Source of the DNA: Ophioceras dolichostomum
Lineage: Eukaryota > Ascomycota > Sordariomycetes > Magnaporthales > Ophioceraceae
Direction of reading: 5' to 3'
Length of the DNA stretch: 30,407 nucleotides
Assembly (NCBI GenBank): GCA_003049485.1
Contig: PYST01000417.1
Coordinates: 338-30,744, forward strand
The notes under the pieces are model-generated. The model was not told the DNA's origin. It did no database searches and saw nothing but the letters and a program-made list of their open reading frames with translations. A program made the position numbers and the translations under genes. Below are positions 1 through 9,352 of the stretch, piece after piece; position 1 is the first letter of the stretch, and the number at the start of each line of letters is the position of its first letter.

Positions 1-2
1 AT

Positions 3-1298
3 CTCAAGTCACGATATTCCCGAAAGTACGACTATCAACGAGCATTGTGCGAAGACCCAGAAAAGGTCAAAGCATGGTTTAAGCGAGTCCAAAACACGGT
101 TAAGAACAACGGTATTCTCGACTATGACATCGACAACTTCGATGAAACTGGCTTCCAGATGGGAGGAGCTAGTACAGCCAAGGTGGTAACTCGGTCTGAT
201 CGGAGGAATCGACCTGTCGTTGTTCAGCCTGGGAACTGAGAGTGAACTACCGTCATTGAGTGTATCAATGCGGATGGCTGGAGCCTCGACCTGATGATCA
301 TCTTCGAGGGGAAAGTCCATATCTCGACTTGGTACGAGGGATCGCCGTTGCCGAGGACTTGGAGGATTGGAGTCAGTGAGAATGGCTGGACAACCGACGA
401 ACTTACCTTGGAATGGCTTCGGGAAGTTTTTGAGCCACAAACCCGATGTCGAACCGTTGGCCAGTACTGGCTCCTCATCCTCGACGGCCACGGAAGCCAT
501 ATCACACCAGAATTCGACATGTTCTGTAAAAAGAATTCCATCCTTACCGAATGCATGCCGGCGCATTCCTCCCATCTTCATCAACCCCTCGATGTTAGTT
601 GTTTCTCGGTCCTGAAGCGAACCTACGGCGACCTGATCAAAGCAAAGATGGCACTTGGAATTCATCACATCGACAAGCCAATATTCCTGGAGCTTTTCCT
701 CGATGCTCGAAAAAAGACATTCAGCTCGAAGAACATCAAAAGTGGCTTTGCAGCAACAGGACTTATTCCTTTCAATCCAGATCGAGTCCTTGCCCGGCTT
801 CAAGTCAAAGCACGAACACCAAGCCCTCCACTGGTCCTTGAACAACCAAGCTCAGCGCTCCCTCTCAAAACTCCGTCAAATATCGTTGAGCTTGATCGGA
901 TCCAGAAACGACGTCAAACCGAGACAAGCCCAACAGACCGAGCACTGCAGAAGATCATCAAAGGGTGTCAGCTGGCGATGCACAACGCTGTCCTGTTGCA
1001 CGATGAGAACTCGCGACTCCGAGCAGAAAATGCTCGGCGAAAGCGAAAGCGGGCACAACGTCAAGCCTTCATCCAGACTGGAGGTACCATGACGATTGGG
1101 GAAGGAATAGCTAACGTTGAGAGCCGCCAGAAGGTTCAAGACGTCCAGGAACCGGTTCAGAAGGTCGAAGAAGGAGGGGCAGGGCCCTCAGAAGAGACTG
1201 TGCCGACCACACGAAAACGTGAGCTACCGAAGTGTAGCGTTTGTAGATCGCTCAAGCATAACGCCAAAAAAATGCCCCAGCAAATAAGGATTCGATAG
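3..1298 (+). pseudogene. pogo/Fot1-like (Tc1/mariner superfamily) DDE transposase, 5' cut by window edge, two in-frame stops
   Basis: One frame stays readable from the first bases to the TAG at 1296 and gives the C-terminal half or more of a DDE_1 transposase, which would cut and paste its own element in the nucleus. The three catalytic acidic residues are recognisable: the first Asp in NFDETGFQMG (about 150-180), the second in LLILDGHGSH (about 474-500) and the third in HSSHLHQPLDVS (about 567-600). The tail has a lysine/arginine-rich segment and a degenerate zinc-knuckle-like CSVCRSLKHNAKK. Reading is interrupted by TGA at 237-239 and at 243-245, between QPGN and TTVIEC. In this family that stretch usually reads Arg-Glu-Trp, so CGA to TGA and TGG to TGA explain both stops. 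These are the C-to-T and G-to-A changes expected from repeat-induced point mutation. The copy is therefore inactive as read. The N-terminal DNA-binding part and left inverted repeat are outside the window. Confidence 0.88.
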
Positions 1299-1381
1299 AT
1301 ATAGATTGCACATCAAATAGATTCTCTTTTGTGTTCTGAGGTGCGTCCAAAGTCGAGGGGGTGGGGTGCGGGGCAGAAAAG

Positions 1382-1412
1382 TGTCCCGGAAGGTGGTTTG
1401 TCCCGGAAGGTG
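1382..1412. repeat. 14-bp direct repeat pair downstream of the transposase
   Basis: The motif TGTCCCGGAAGGTG occurs perfectly at 1382-1395 and again at 1399-1412, a 17-bp period. It lies about 80 bp past the transposase stop, where subterminal repeats of a Fot1-like element would sit. The left end of the element is outside the window, so this cannot be confirmed. Confidence 0.7.
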
Positions 1413-1452
1413 ATAGATTACGTTAGTGGGAGCCCCTGGACAGCGCTGCTTA

Positions 1453-1487
1453 TGTAAGAGTGTCAGGTCGAAACTGACACTCTTACA
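1453..1487. repeat. perfect 14-bp inverted repeat (hairpin) with 7-nt loop
   Basis: The left arm TGTAAGAGTGTCAG (1453-1466) and right arm CTGACACTCTTACA (1474-1487) are exact reverse complements separated by GTCGAAA. It lies 155 bp past the transposase stop. It could be a transposon-end structure, a nested miniature element or a transcript hairpin; sequence alone does not decide. Confidence 0.8.
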
Positions 1488-2227
1488 GAAGCGTTTTAAC
1501 TCACCTTAAAGCATTCCCCGCTGGCCTGTATTTCTAGCTGTGTGATCCAGCCGTAAATGTTCATCGCGGGTTCAAACATCGCCTGACACCACCTTCTGGC
1601 GACATACCTGCCAGTAACACTTTTCCAAGTAATAGAACTCCCAGTGATATACCGCAGAGTGCCATACCTACTTCCTTTAGTAACCTAACAAACCCTTAGT
1701 CTGTCTCGTATTCTGGATCTCTTCGGCGTGGTCCCGATAGTTCGCGTTAACCTCGCACGTAACCCGAATGCGATGGGATACAGGATTGGTACCAGGCTTG
1801 GATGTAACGTCATGGTAAACCTGCACGCGACTCAACTCTTTTGGAAATTTCCCAAGGAATGTGGTCCAAAATCCTCACAACTTACTGCCATTCGCACACG
1901 CGAGACTTGTAGAAGCCCCGCATGAGCCTTGGTAGTAATACACGCTTTGAACATTAATTGGCGGAGTGATGGGAAATCCCACAGAAGAGCTCCCTCCTTA
2001 CCTAGATAAGCAGAAAGGGTGGATGGATTTCCGGGTGCTGTTGCCGTCTCACTCATGCAGTTGAGCATCGCCGCGCAGTCACGTGCGCTGCCCCTGAAAG
2101 CAAGCTTGGGAGTAAGCTCTTACACTGACATACCGCACATTATCAGACGACGCGACCGAGTCATCATATATCGCGAATAATCACGAGAAGCGAGAAGAAC
2201 TCGCCTCTCTTACTGTAGTACTCCGGT
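1488..2227. other. intergenic, no supported gene
   Basis: Short reading frames on both strands show no recognisable protein features. The stretch separates the transposon remnant from the promoter of the secreted precursor gene. No tRNA or second transposon was recognised. Confidence 0.6.
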
Positions 2228-2234
2228 TATATAA
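2228..2234 (+). promoter_or_regulatory. TATA box of the Kex2-type precursor gene
   Basis: TATATAA lies 177 bp upstream of the ATG at 2405. It is followed by a CA-rich, ATG-poor leader (about 2280-2400), typical of a well-expressed fungal gene. The transcription start is inferred, not seen. Confidence 0.55.
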
Positions 2235-2404
2235 CAACCGTCTTCTCGGCGTCCAGGTCGGTCAGGATGTTTGCTTTTCGACACACACAAACACAAACAT
2301 CAGCACAATCATCAATATCTCACTTCCAGGACCATCAATTCCAGAAGAAAAAAAGAGAAAAAGCAAACAAACTTGCCACATAAGCCAAGCTTACCGAATC
2401 GAAA

Positions 2405-3130
2405 ATGCGCGCCCAGACCTTCGCCACCTTCCTCCTGGCAGCGGCTCTCCCCGCCCTGGCAAGCAGCCTGTCCTCCGACCCCGAGCTCGAGTTCGACTCC
2501 TCACCCTTCTCCCCGTCTCTCTTCGCCCGCGACGCGCCTGCATCACCCAACACGCCTCAGATCGTCGGCTACATCGACGGCGACGGCAACCTCATCGACG
2601 CCTCCAGCCTGAGCGCGCTGGCGCGGCGCGGCGAGCTACCCGATCTGACCGAGATGTCTCTGCTCGAGGCCCGCGCCCCCATCTCTCCGGGCCTCATCTG
2701 GAAGGGCGTCAAGGCCGGGGCCAAGCTCGCCAAGCCGGCGGGCAAGTGGCTGGCGAGCAAGGGCGGCAAGGTCCTGAACGTGGTCGACAAGGTCTCCACC
2801 CCGCTGTGGATCGCGTCCATGTTCGGCGGCGCGAAGCGCGACCTGGCTGCGCTGGTGCAGGACCACATCGTCCGCCGCGGGCTCGAGGACCTCGTGCAGG
2901 ACCACCTCGCCCGCCGCAGCTTCGAGGACCTTATGGAGAGCCACATGGTTGCGCGCCGCGCGCTGCCGGTCATGCTTGCTGACGGCGAGGGGAACAACTT
3001 TGTGGTGGACCTGGGCCAGGCTGGTGGTTTTGGTGATGATGATGAGGAGGAGGACTCCGTGACGGAGGCGCAGAAGCGCGATGAGCGCGTGTCACGCATG
3101 CGCGTGGTTGCGAGGGCTTTCCAGGCTTAG
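2405..3130 (+). CDS. secreted, Kex2-processed repeat precursor protein (KEP-like), 241 aa, single exon
   Basis: Residues 1-19 form a signal peptide (MRAQTFATFLLAAALPALA). The rest has no cysteine and is divided by basic sites of the type cut by the Golgi protease Kex2: AR42, ARR75, EAR90, AKR145, VRR158, ARR171, ARR185 and QKR225. Residues 91-145 form a Lys/Gly/Ala-rich, tryptophan-bearing segment with about nine net positive charges and likely amphipathic helix. Residues 146-185 are three tandem units of 13, 13 and 14 residues, each ending in Arg-Arg, with cores ALVQDHIV, DLVQDHLA and DLMESHMVA. Residues 211-217 are a D/E run. The precursor design (signal peptide, spacers, repeated peptides, dibasic cuts) is that of fungal KEP proteins, which include pheromone, repellent, Ece1-like and dikaritin precursors. 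No UstYa-type modifying gene is visible nearby, so a modified cyclic peptide is not supported. The actual function is unknown. The ATG has a good context (GAAAATGCG), and the codon bias is GC-rich and coding-like. Confidence 0.82.
   Translation: MRAQTFATFLLAAALPALASSLSSDPELEFDSSPFSPSLFARDAPASPNTPQIVGYIDGDGNLIDASSLSALARRGELPDLTEMSLLEARAPISPGLIWKGVKAGAKLAKPAGKWLASKGGKVLNVVDKVSTPLWIASMFGGAKRDLAALVQDHIVRRGLEDLVQDHLARRSFEDLMESHMVARRALPVMLADGEGNNFVVDLGQAGGFGDDDEEEDSVTEAQKRDERVSRMRVVARAFQA
2675..2839 (+). other. predicted cationic amphipathic peptide segment within the precursor
   Basis: This covers residues 91-145, between the EAR90 and AKR145 cleavage sites. It has ten basic residues (nine Lys plus the terminal Arg), one acidic residue, three Trp, and regularly spaced Lys with Gly/Ala, as in membrane-active helical peptides. 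Release and activity are inference only. Confidence 0.5.
2840..2959 (+). repeat. three tandem coding repeats ending in Arg-Arg
   Basis: Residues 146-158, 159-171 and 172-185 share a hydrophobic-Asp/Glu-His core and each end in RR. Units 1 and 2 share LVQDH; unit 3 has diverged to LMESH. They look like an internal duplication that would release three similar 11-12-residue acidic peptides. Confidence 0.75.
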
Positions 3131-3661
3131 TGTGTGGAAGATGAAGAAGTCGGAGCATAAGGCGGGTCACCTCATCTTTCGGAGTCTCTTTTGTGTTGCT
3201 GTTTACCCTTCATCAAAGGTCCAAGGGGTGGCGTCTGGGATCAGTGACCGTGGACATAAACAAGGATCAGGGTTTGGGGCATAGGCGTATAGGGTATCAC
3301 GGTTGGGGTGGCTGTGTGGGCACCATCTGGGTTTCTTTTTAGCTGTTGTTTCTCTGTCTGTATTTAGTTTCATTACTATGCTGGCTCGGTTTCCAAAATT
3401 TTCGAATCGTTTATTATGTTACTGGAATGAGGATTCAAGCTGTCAATATTACTACGCCCCAACACAAAGTGGAAAGGGCAATAGTCCAACCAATAGCCCA
3501 AAAGTGAAAAGTTCCAATATGTACGGTACAGTTATATACAGCTAAAGTAAAAAGATATATATACAAAGAAAAAGCCCGTTCTACGGGTCGCACTTGGCGT
3601 CGCCCGAATGCGCGACGACGATAACAAGGCATGCCATCTCTCCGCCGCCTCAGTAGTTTCA
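3131..3661. other. convergent 3' intergenic region
   Basis: This 531-bp stretch holds the 3' flanks of the precursor gene (+) and the GH43 gene (-). It becomes AT-rich around 3390-3570, as expected for polyadenylation regions. No gene was recognised. Confidence 0.6.
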
Positions 3662-4717
3662 TCATACTACGGGCCAGCCACTGGAGAAGTCGATGGTGTT
3701 CCATCCGAAGCGCTTCTGCCCATCGCCGTACCCGACCCTGGTGTCGACATAGTGGTAGTACAGCACAGGTCCCCTGCTGGGGTCGGTGAACACACCCTGG
3801 CCGCCAGGTCCATAGACGTAGTCGTGCGACTCCAACACCATCGTGCCACCTCCCGAAGTGCACGCCTTCCCTGTCTTGTCCACAAAACCTCCCGTCGCAG
3901 AAGTGGAGCGGCACACCTTGATCTTATACTCCTTGCCGGCGGCGGGCATGTTGGCGTCATACCCGCAGCACAAACCCTGCGAATACAACAGGTAGTAGTA
4001 GCTGCCGTACTTGAATAACGTCGCTCCTTCAACAGCAGTCGTAACGGGCTCAAAGGCAACTTGGTACGCCGAAGCGCCGCTAGCGACGAGCGTGGGAGGA
4101 TCGCGCATGGCGACCTGGTAAAGGTCACCCCACCAGCTGCCGAAGGTCATCAGCCACTGGCCGTCGGCCTGCACAACGGACTGATCAATGGCGTTATACG
4201 GCTTGCCGGCGCTGGAGCGCACGCCGGACGAGCCGCGGTCCGTCCAGGTGCCGACGTCCAGGCTGGAGGAGGTCGCGACGCCGATGGCGGAGTTCTGAGA
4301 GCCGAATGTGCTGACAGAGTAGTACATGTAGTACGTGCTGCCAACTTGGATCACCTCTGGTGCCTGTGTAGAAAGCATCAGCCAGTCGAACGACGGCCGC
4401 GAAGGGGAAGCTACTTAGCCACCTACCCACAAGTCGTCCTTCCCGGCTAGATCGATGATCGATCCACTCGGCAGCGCAGCGCCCTTGTACGTCCACGGCC
4501 CCGTCAGCGCCGGCGCCGTGTGCACTGCGATCTTCCCGCCGGTCGAAAAGCGGAAGTAGGTCCCATCGGACCGGCGGATAACCGACGGATCGTGAGTGTT
4601 CACGCAGACTCCAGAGCAGGCCCCCGGGTTGGCGTACGACTCCGCTGTGCCGGCGAAGAAGCCCAGGACTAGACCCATAAGAGGGGTGGCGATGCCGGCG
4701 CTGATGAATTGAACCAT
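3662..4717 (-). CDS. GH43 endo-1,5-alpha-L-arabinanase, secreted (2 exons, 330 aa)
   Basis: The exons are 4717-4427 and 4363-3662, joined by a 63-bp intron (donor GTAGGT at 4426, acceptor ACACAG ending at 4364, phase 0) that turns DDLW/APEVIQV into a continuous family motif. The enzyme cuts the alpha-1,5 backbone of pectic arabinan outside the cell. Residues 1-27 are hydrophobic and signal-like. The five-bladed propeller catalytic triad is recognisable: Asp43 in NTHDPSVIR (base), Asp157 in NAIDQSVV (pKa modulator) and Glu209 in TAVEGATLFKY (acid). The length fits fungal AbnA-type enzymes of about 320 residues, and there is no carbohydrate-binding module. The C-terminal FGWNTIDFSSGWPVV is typical of the family. 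The ATG at 4717 is the first in frame before the signal sequence. I see no lesion. Exo-acting GH43 members are possible but fit the motifs less well. Confidence 0.93.
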
Positions 4718-4859
4718 GGCTCCGGGCCTGGGATGGAGGCGCCGGAATATGACGGGGAGGAGGGAAAACCCGGTTACAGCGGCTGCGCCGCGGGAAAAAC
4801 GATCGACATGGAAGGAAACCAGAGTTTTGGAAAAAGAGCGGACGTGGGCGCGAGTGCCA

Positions 4860-4889
4860 TATTATATGCAAATAATTTTTGATGATTGG
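4860..4889 (-). promoter_or_regulatory. TATA-like and CCAAT elements upstream of the GH43 gene
   Basis: On the minus strand TATAATA lies at 4866-4860, about 145 bp before the ATG, and CCAAT at 4889-4885, about 20 bp further upstream. The spacing fits a fungal core promoter. Function is inferred from position only. Confidence 0.4.
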
Positions 4890-6895
4890 GCACAGCTGGA
4901 AGATGATGAAAAGGGGGAGAAAACGCACCAGTTAAACCCGGTACAGCGGATGACCAAGCCTGAACAAGGTTTCGCGTATAGGGCTGTCAGGCGTCAGACT
5001 AGCCCGCAGAAACCCCCTAGACTTTATCCACGCAGCGCTGGTTTTTTCCGACGCGCATTTCCTAATTGGGAAATGCTCGGCGACAAAAATCAGCGCTCCC
5101 CGTTTGGCGCCCCAATCATCAATCCAATCGACGCACCTACGTACCTGTCACATCTCGAGAGCAACAGCTTATAAGCTGTTGACCATTGTTTCCCCGCGAA
5201 TCACCTTCCTTCGCAACGGAGAATTTCCTCTCCGGACGAGACGACGGCATCGGATTTTCCGGGGCTGGCTGGTGGACGCGCGCGATCGCGAACGCGAAGG
5301 GAGGAATTGTCACGAGCGTTCGTCCGTCCGTCCGTCCGTCGTGACAGCGAGGTTCGTTGTCTGTCTTCCTAGCTGATGATGTGGACTGCGACGATGGTGA
5401 CGAGAACTCAGGCGGCGGGAGCCCGAGCGGCTCCCCTTTTCGTGCCGCGGAACGTGGAAAGGAATCCTGCTCGTCGCGGCAATGGGAAGGGGGAGGCGGG
5501 GAGTCAGGGATGGTCGGCCGTCGAAGCGGAGGACTGAAGGCGGGAAACAAGAGGGGTTGAATGCGCTGCCGAGGCGCTCTGCCTCGGTGGGGCCGGCCTT
5601 CTCTGGAATTTTCCATCTTCCCTTTTCGCATGTCTCTCTCTGACCAACCCCTTCTGGACCGTGAAGTGCTCGGAAGCCCGTTGTGGGCGCATATGCGTGC
5701 ATCATCACGCAGTAAGTTGGATGTTCCTTTGCAGTCGAATCCCTACTGCCAGCTCCAAGCTGACTGACTGTATTACCCCCTACGACCTGACTGTGAGTTC
5801 AAGATGGGTCTGGTGGATGTGAGCTCGGACCACATCGGTTGGGCCGGAGGGGGAAAGTCAGGCTTGAAGTCTTGGCACTACGTGGTCTGCCAGACCACTT
5901 GATGCCGAGACCACATTGCTCCAATCCCCAGATTTCCTTTCAAGCCGGCGCCCTTTCCAGGTTTGTGTTCCGTATCAATCGACTTTTACAAAGTGTAACA
6001 GCATTTAAATATCGAAGTTTCTATTTCTCGGTTGAACGTAAGCTTCTTTTCCTTTTGTTTTAACCAACAATTCAAATTCTGCGGCGGAGACGTTCGTGAG
6101 AGGTCGGCAGCAAGTGGGTGTCCGTGCTTGTCTCTGGAGCGAAAGCTCTCTCCTCCCCATTTCTTCATTTCGTCCTCCCATCCGTTATTCGTCCCTTCAG
6201 TCGTTTATATCAAAGTTGGCTATTGTTTCTTCAGGTCCATTCGCCCGCTCGCCTACCCGCGCACAAAGCACCGCGGTGATAGAATGGTAACTCGCAGGCC
6301 CACACTAGAAGAGGTGGTTGATGATGCGGATGGTAAAAGGCCGGTGTAATCAGTGGATGATGTTGGGTGCAACTACTGCGTACCACCATTGACTTCTGAG
6401 AGAGCGAAGATGCTGCTCATGGGTGCGAGCAGATGGGAGACATGGAAGACCAAAAGAATCCGGGGCAAAGGGACAACCCCTGTTCAAGTCTCAAAAACTT
6501 CGATCCATTAAAAGCGCACTGATGAGAAAGTAAAGGCGACTCCTGCTACCTAGCCAGCTCCTGGCGCTGCCGCAAATCCCATCTCCCCAGCAATCATTTT
6601 ATCATACTGTTCTTCCATCCACCGCCCTTTCTTCCTCCCTTCTCGGTCAAGTCCATTACTCTTGGACCCATCGCATCCTCACGTAGCGAGCCCTGCCCCC
6701 CCGACCACGGTCGGCCCCGGTTGAACGGCGTCACCAACCCACCCATCCTAACGTCGATGTTCCTTGCCTCGTTTGCAAGGAGCACTTGCCATTTGCCAAC
6801 GTGCTGCACGAACAAACCGCTGCTGTCGTCACGCTTCATCCTTCACTCTTCGCGCCGACCGAGCCGGCGGAATGAACTCTCCCCATAATTCAACC
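4890..6895. other. long intergenic region between GH43 promoter and first paralogue
   Basis: About 2 kb with many overlapping short reading frames on both strands but no recognisable domain, signal peptide or splice-linked exon set. It includes the (CGTC)5 tract and pyrimidine-rich stretches near 6150-6200. It holds the upstream region of the GH43 gene and the 3' flank of the paralogue ending at 6896. Confidence 0.6.
5321..5340. repeat. (CGTC)5 microsatellite
   Basis: Five perfect CGTC units stand in intergenic DNA, preceded by an imperfect CGTT unit. Confidence 0.95.
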
Positions 6896-9352
6896 TCAGA
6901 TCTTGTCCCACGGATCCTCGTCGCTGTCAAGGCCGCTGCGCTGCCAGCCAGACTTCTGCGGGCGGTAATGGTTGGGCAAATAGGGGCCGCGGAGGTCGGG
7001 GGAATTGGTGGTATTGTGGCGCCGTTCCTCGGGGCTCCTGATGCCATAGGCATTGACGTCACGACGAGCGGGGCCGAACCTCACCCCATCCCTGGCAGCT
7101 GAAGAAGACTCTCCATTCGCGACCGCCGCGGCGGGCCCGGAGGCATGTCTCTGCGTCTCCGAGGAAGGGCGACGCCCGATGGATTCCGACGTGGGCGATT
7201 GGCCGCGGCTGATGACTTCGTCTCTGTCGTGTGCGCGAGCCTCAATCCTTGCGCGGTCTACTCTTACCGCAGAGGCGGGCCCGGCAGTTGTGGTCTCGCG
7301 ATGACGCTCGTTGGGGTGGACCTGAATTGCGGTACTAGAATTAGCGGAGCCCTGCACGGAGAGGAGGCCAGCGACGCTGCTCACCATACCGCCAAGGGAG
7401 GGCTCCCCTTGCTTATCATCGTCGTTCTGGAGCTGAGCAGGAACCTCAAATCTGCGCGAATCGTACTCGGAATCGTCATCGTCCGTCATATCGGCACCAA
7501 CGGATTGCTCGCCGACATGGATTGCAGAAGGCCATGGCGGAAAGCTCGGGTCGTCGTCGGCAATCATGCCGTGCTCGATTTGGATGGCATCATCATTATC
7601 AGTCTCGTCACCATCAGCCTCGTCGTCCATATCGTCACCCGACGCGTGCTCAGTTTGCCAGCCATGGCCGGCCGCGTCCATATCCACGTCTTCTGTAATC
7701 GCCGCTGTAATGTCAGCATAAAACAAAAAGGCGATAGGAATGTCGAAAGACCGGTTACCAACTTACCTTGCTGTTCCGCGCTTGATCCCTGCCGCATTGC
7801 TGGCAACAGCTTCCTCGAAACCAGTGCAGCTCTAAACGCCTCAGCCATCTTCTGCCCACGCGGCTCGCGTCCGGGCTTCGGCATGGTGATAGAATGGGCC
7901 GCAACCCATAGAAACTTATTGCGAGTCGGGAGGTCGATATGACCCTGAAGAGGCAAATCGAAGTTCCGGTCGAAGACTAGCATGGGGTATCTCCTCCGGC
8001 TGTATCGCACGGTCCCCTCCCTGTAGTGACTATCCCACGCGAGCGATCTGTCTTCGCCATCGCCCATCAGAGTGCAGAATTTGGGAGGCTCGACCTTGAA
8101 CCACGGCGTTTTGTCGAAGGTGCTTTGCATTCCGATTTCCGCGAGAGACCCGACGGGGACGCGCATGGCCGCATACCACGTGCGGCCTTTTTTGTGCTGG
8201 TAGATGTCGCCGAAGATGTGGCAAATCTCGCCGACTGGGACATCCCACTTGCCATCGGAAACGCCGGGAACTCTGCTTGGACCGGCTTTCGGTTGCGAAG
8301 GTTTCCTCGTCTTCGATACCCGGCCGCCGATCACAGCACGGCGTCGGACTGTCGGGTCTTTTTTCTCTGTCGTTCGCCTAATACGGCCAGCCTTTGCGAC
8401 CGCCCTCCACGGACTGCTCAGGAGGGAACTGTTTGGCACATAGCCGTTGGCCAGACGCGCTTCGAAGAGCTTGTTGCTTCTGGCGGCGTCTTGAGGCGAG
8501 CAATTCAAGACCTTGATGGCGCAACGATCCCAGGCCGCAACCAAAGTGGATGGCCCGCCGTGGGAATGGTGGCCGTTGTGATGAGCAACCGCGACTGATA
8601 CCTTGGCGGGAAAATGCAAATCTTCGGGGCCATTTGGACCTTCGAAGCAGTTGGGGCACCGGAAAATGTACCATTCGTTGTTTTTTTGGACGATCATGTC
8701 CCAAGGCGTGCCGCCGTTGATGACATCAGCGAACTCGATAGTCGTTGTGCCAAGCGCGACCCTTTTCGGCGGCCGATCGCGTGGCTGGGCTGGAATTTTG
8801 GGCGACCGTGGGCCATCATCAACGTCGGTGGCGTTGTCCGTCTCATAACCTTGGGTGGCCAAGGCTGGGGGGCGACGGCGACCAGAGCGTCGCAGTCCGG
8901 CCGTCCCTGGGCCGTCACTGCCGCTGTCCTGGTCGATCTCGTCGTCGGCCTCTTCTTCGACCTGGACGGCAGCCTGCTGTTCCTGGACATCGGGATTGTG
9001 CGTAGCATTGCTGTCGCCCTGTATCTGTGCAGCGCAGCGCCGACGGTTAGATTGAAGAGAAAGAGAGAGAGGGAGAAAAAAAATAGGGGGCGGGGGAAAA
9101 ATGGAATCGGAACGAGCGACAAATCCGGCTTACCGCGTTTTTCGTCGCGTCGCGATCAAAGGCAGCCAGCGCCTCCTTGCGCGCCGTCTTCTTCGCTTCG
9201 ATGTCATCGTCAAATTTTTGGACGCAACGGCGCTTTTCGGCTTCAAGTTTCTGAATCTCTGATCTGTAGCGTTCCAGAATTTTCAAGCGTTGCCTCAAGC
9301 GTCGCTCTTCCGCCACGAATTCGTCGACGACACCATTGCCGGAAGGCGCCAT
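6896..9352 (-). CDS. uncharacterised fungal protein, CCHH zinc-finger-like paralogue A (3 exons, 761 aa)
   Basis: The exons are 9352-9134, 9024-7767 and 7704-6896. The introns are 109 bp (GTAAGC donor, phase 0) and 62 bp (GTAAGT donor, phase 1). Residues 1-73 are a charged, heptad-like coiled coil (EERRLRQRLKILERYRSE). An acidic spacer follows. A first conserved module, about 169-275, starts IEFADVINGGTPWDMI and contains WYIFRC with Cys196, Cys199, His222 and His228 in a C-x2-C-x22-H-x5-H pattern. A basic, Lys/Arg-rich linker is likely a nuclear signal. A second conserved module, about 330-427, runs from GKWDVPVGEICHIF through TWYAAMRVPVGSL to RRRYPMLVFDR. The tail has a Glu/Asp run (DEADGDETDNDD) and is otherwise disordered, with FGPARR near the end. 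The gene resembles abundant fungal hypothetical proteins with a WY-hydrophobic-RC zinc-like motif. A nuclear role is inference, not shown. Its tandem paralogue lies upstream on the same strand. Confidence 0.8.

Noticed and set aside
9..845. 278-aa open frame on the minus strand
   Set aside because: It is exactly antisense to the transposase, whose plus-strand frame carries clear catalytic motifs; the minus translation shows none.
2405..3130. Dikaritin-type (ustiloxin-like) cyclic peptide precursor
   Set aside because: The signal peptide and repeats fit, but the repeat cores lack the Tyr-containing pattern usual for such peptides and no UstYa/DUF3328 or UstQ-like gene is visible in the window.
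4194..4928. 244-aa minus-strand frame overlapping the GH43 gene
   Set aside because: It is a shifted frame through the GH43 exons and promoter; the true frame carries the GH43 catalytic triad and a consensus intron.
5137..5631. 164-aa minus-strand frame
   Set aside because: Low-complexity Arg/Pro/Ser composition spans the CGTC microsatellite, with equally long frames on the other strand and no recognisable feature.
7145..7942. 265-aa plus-strand frame
   Set aside because: It is antisense to exons 2-3 of paralogue A, which have paralogue-conserved motifs.
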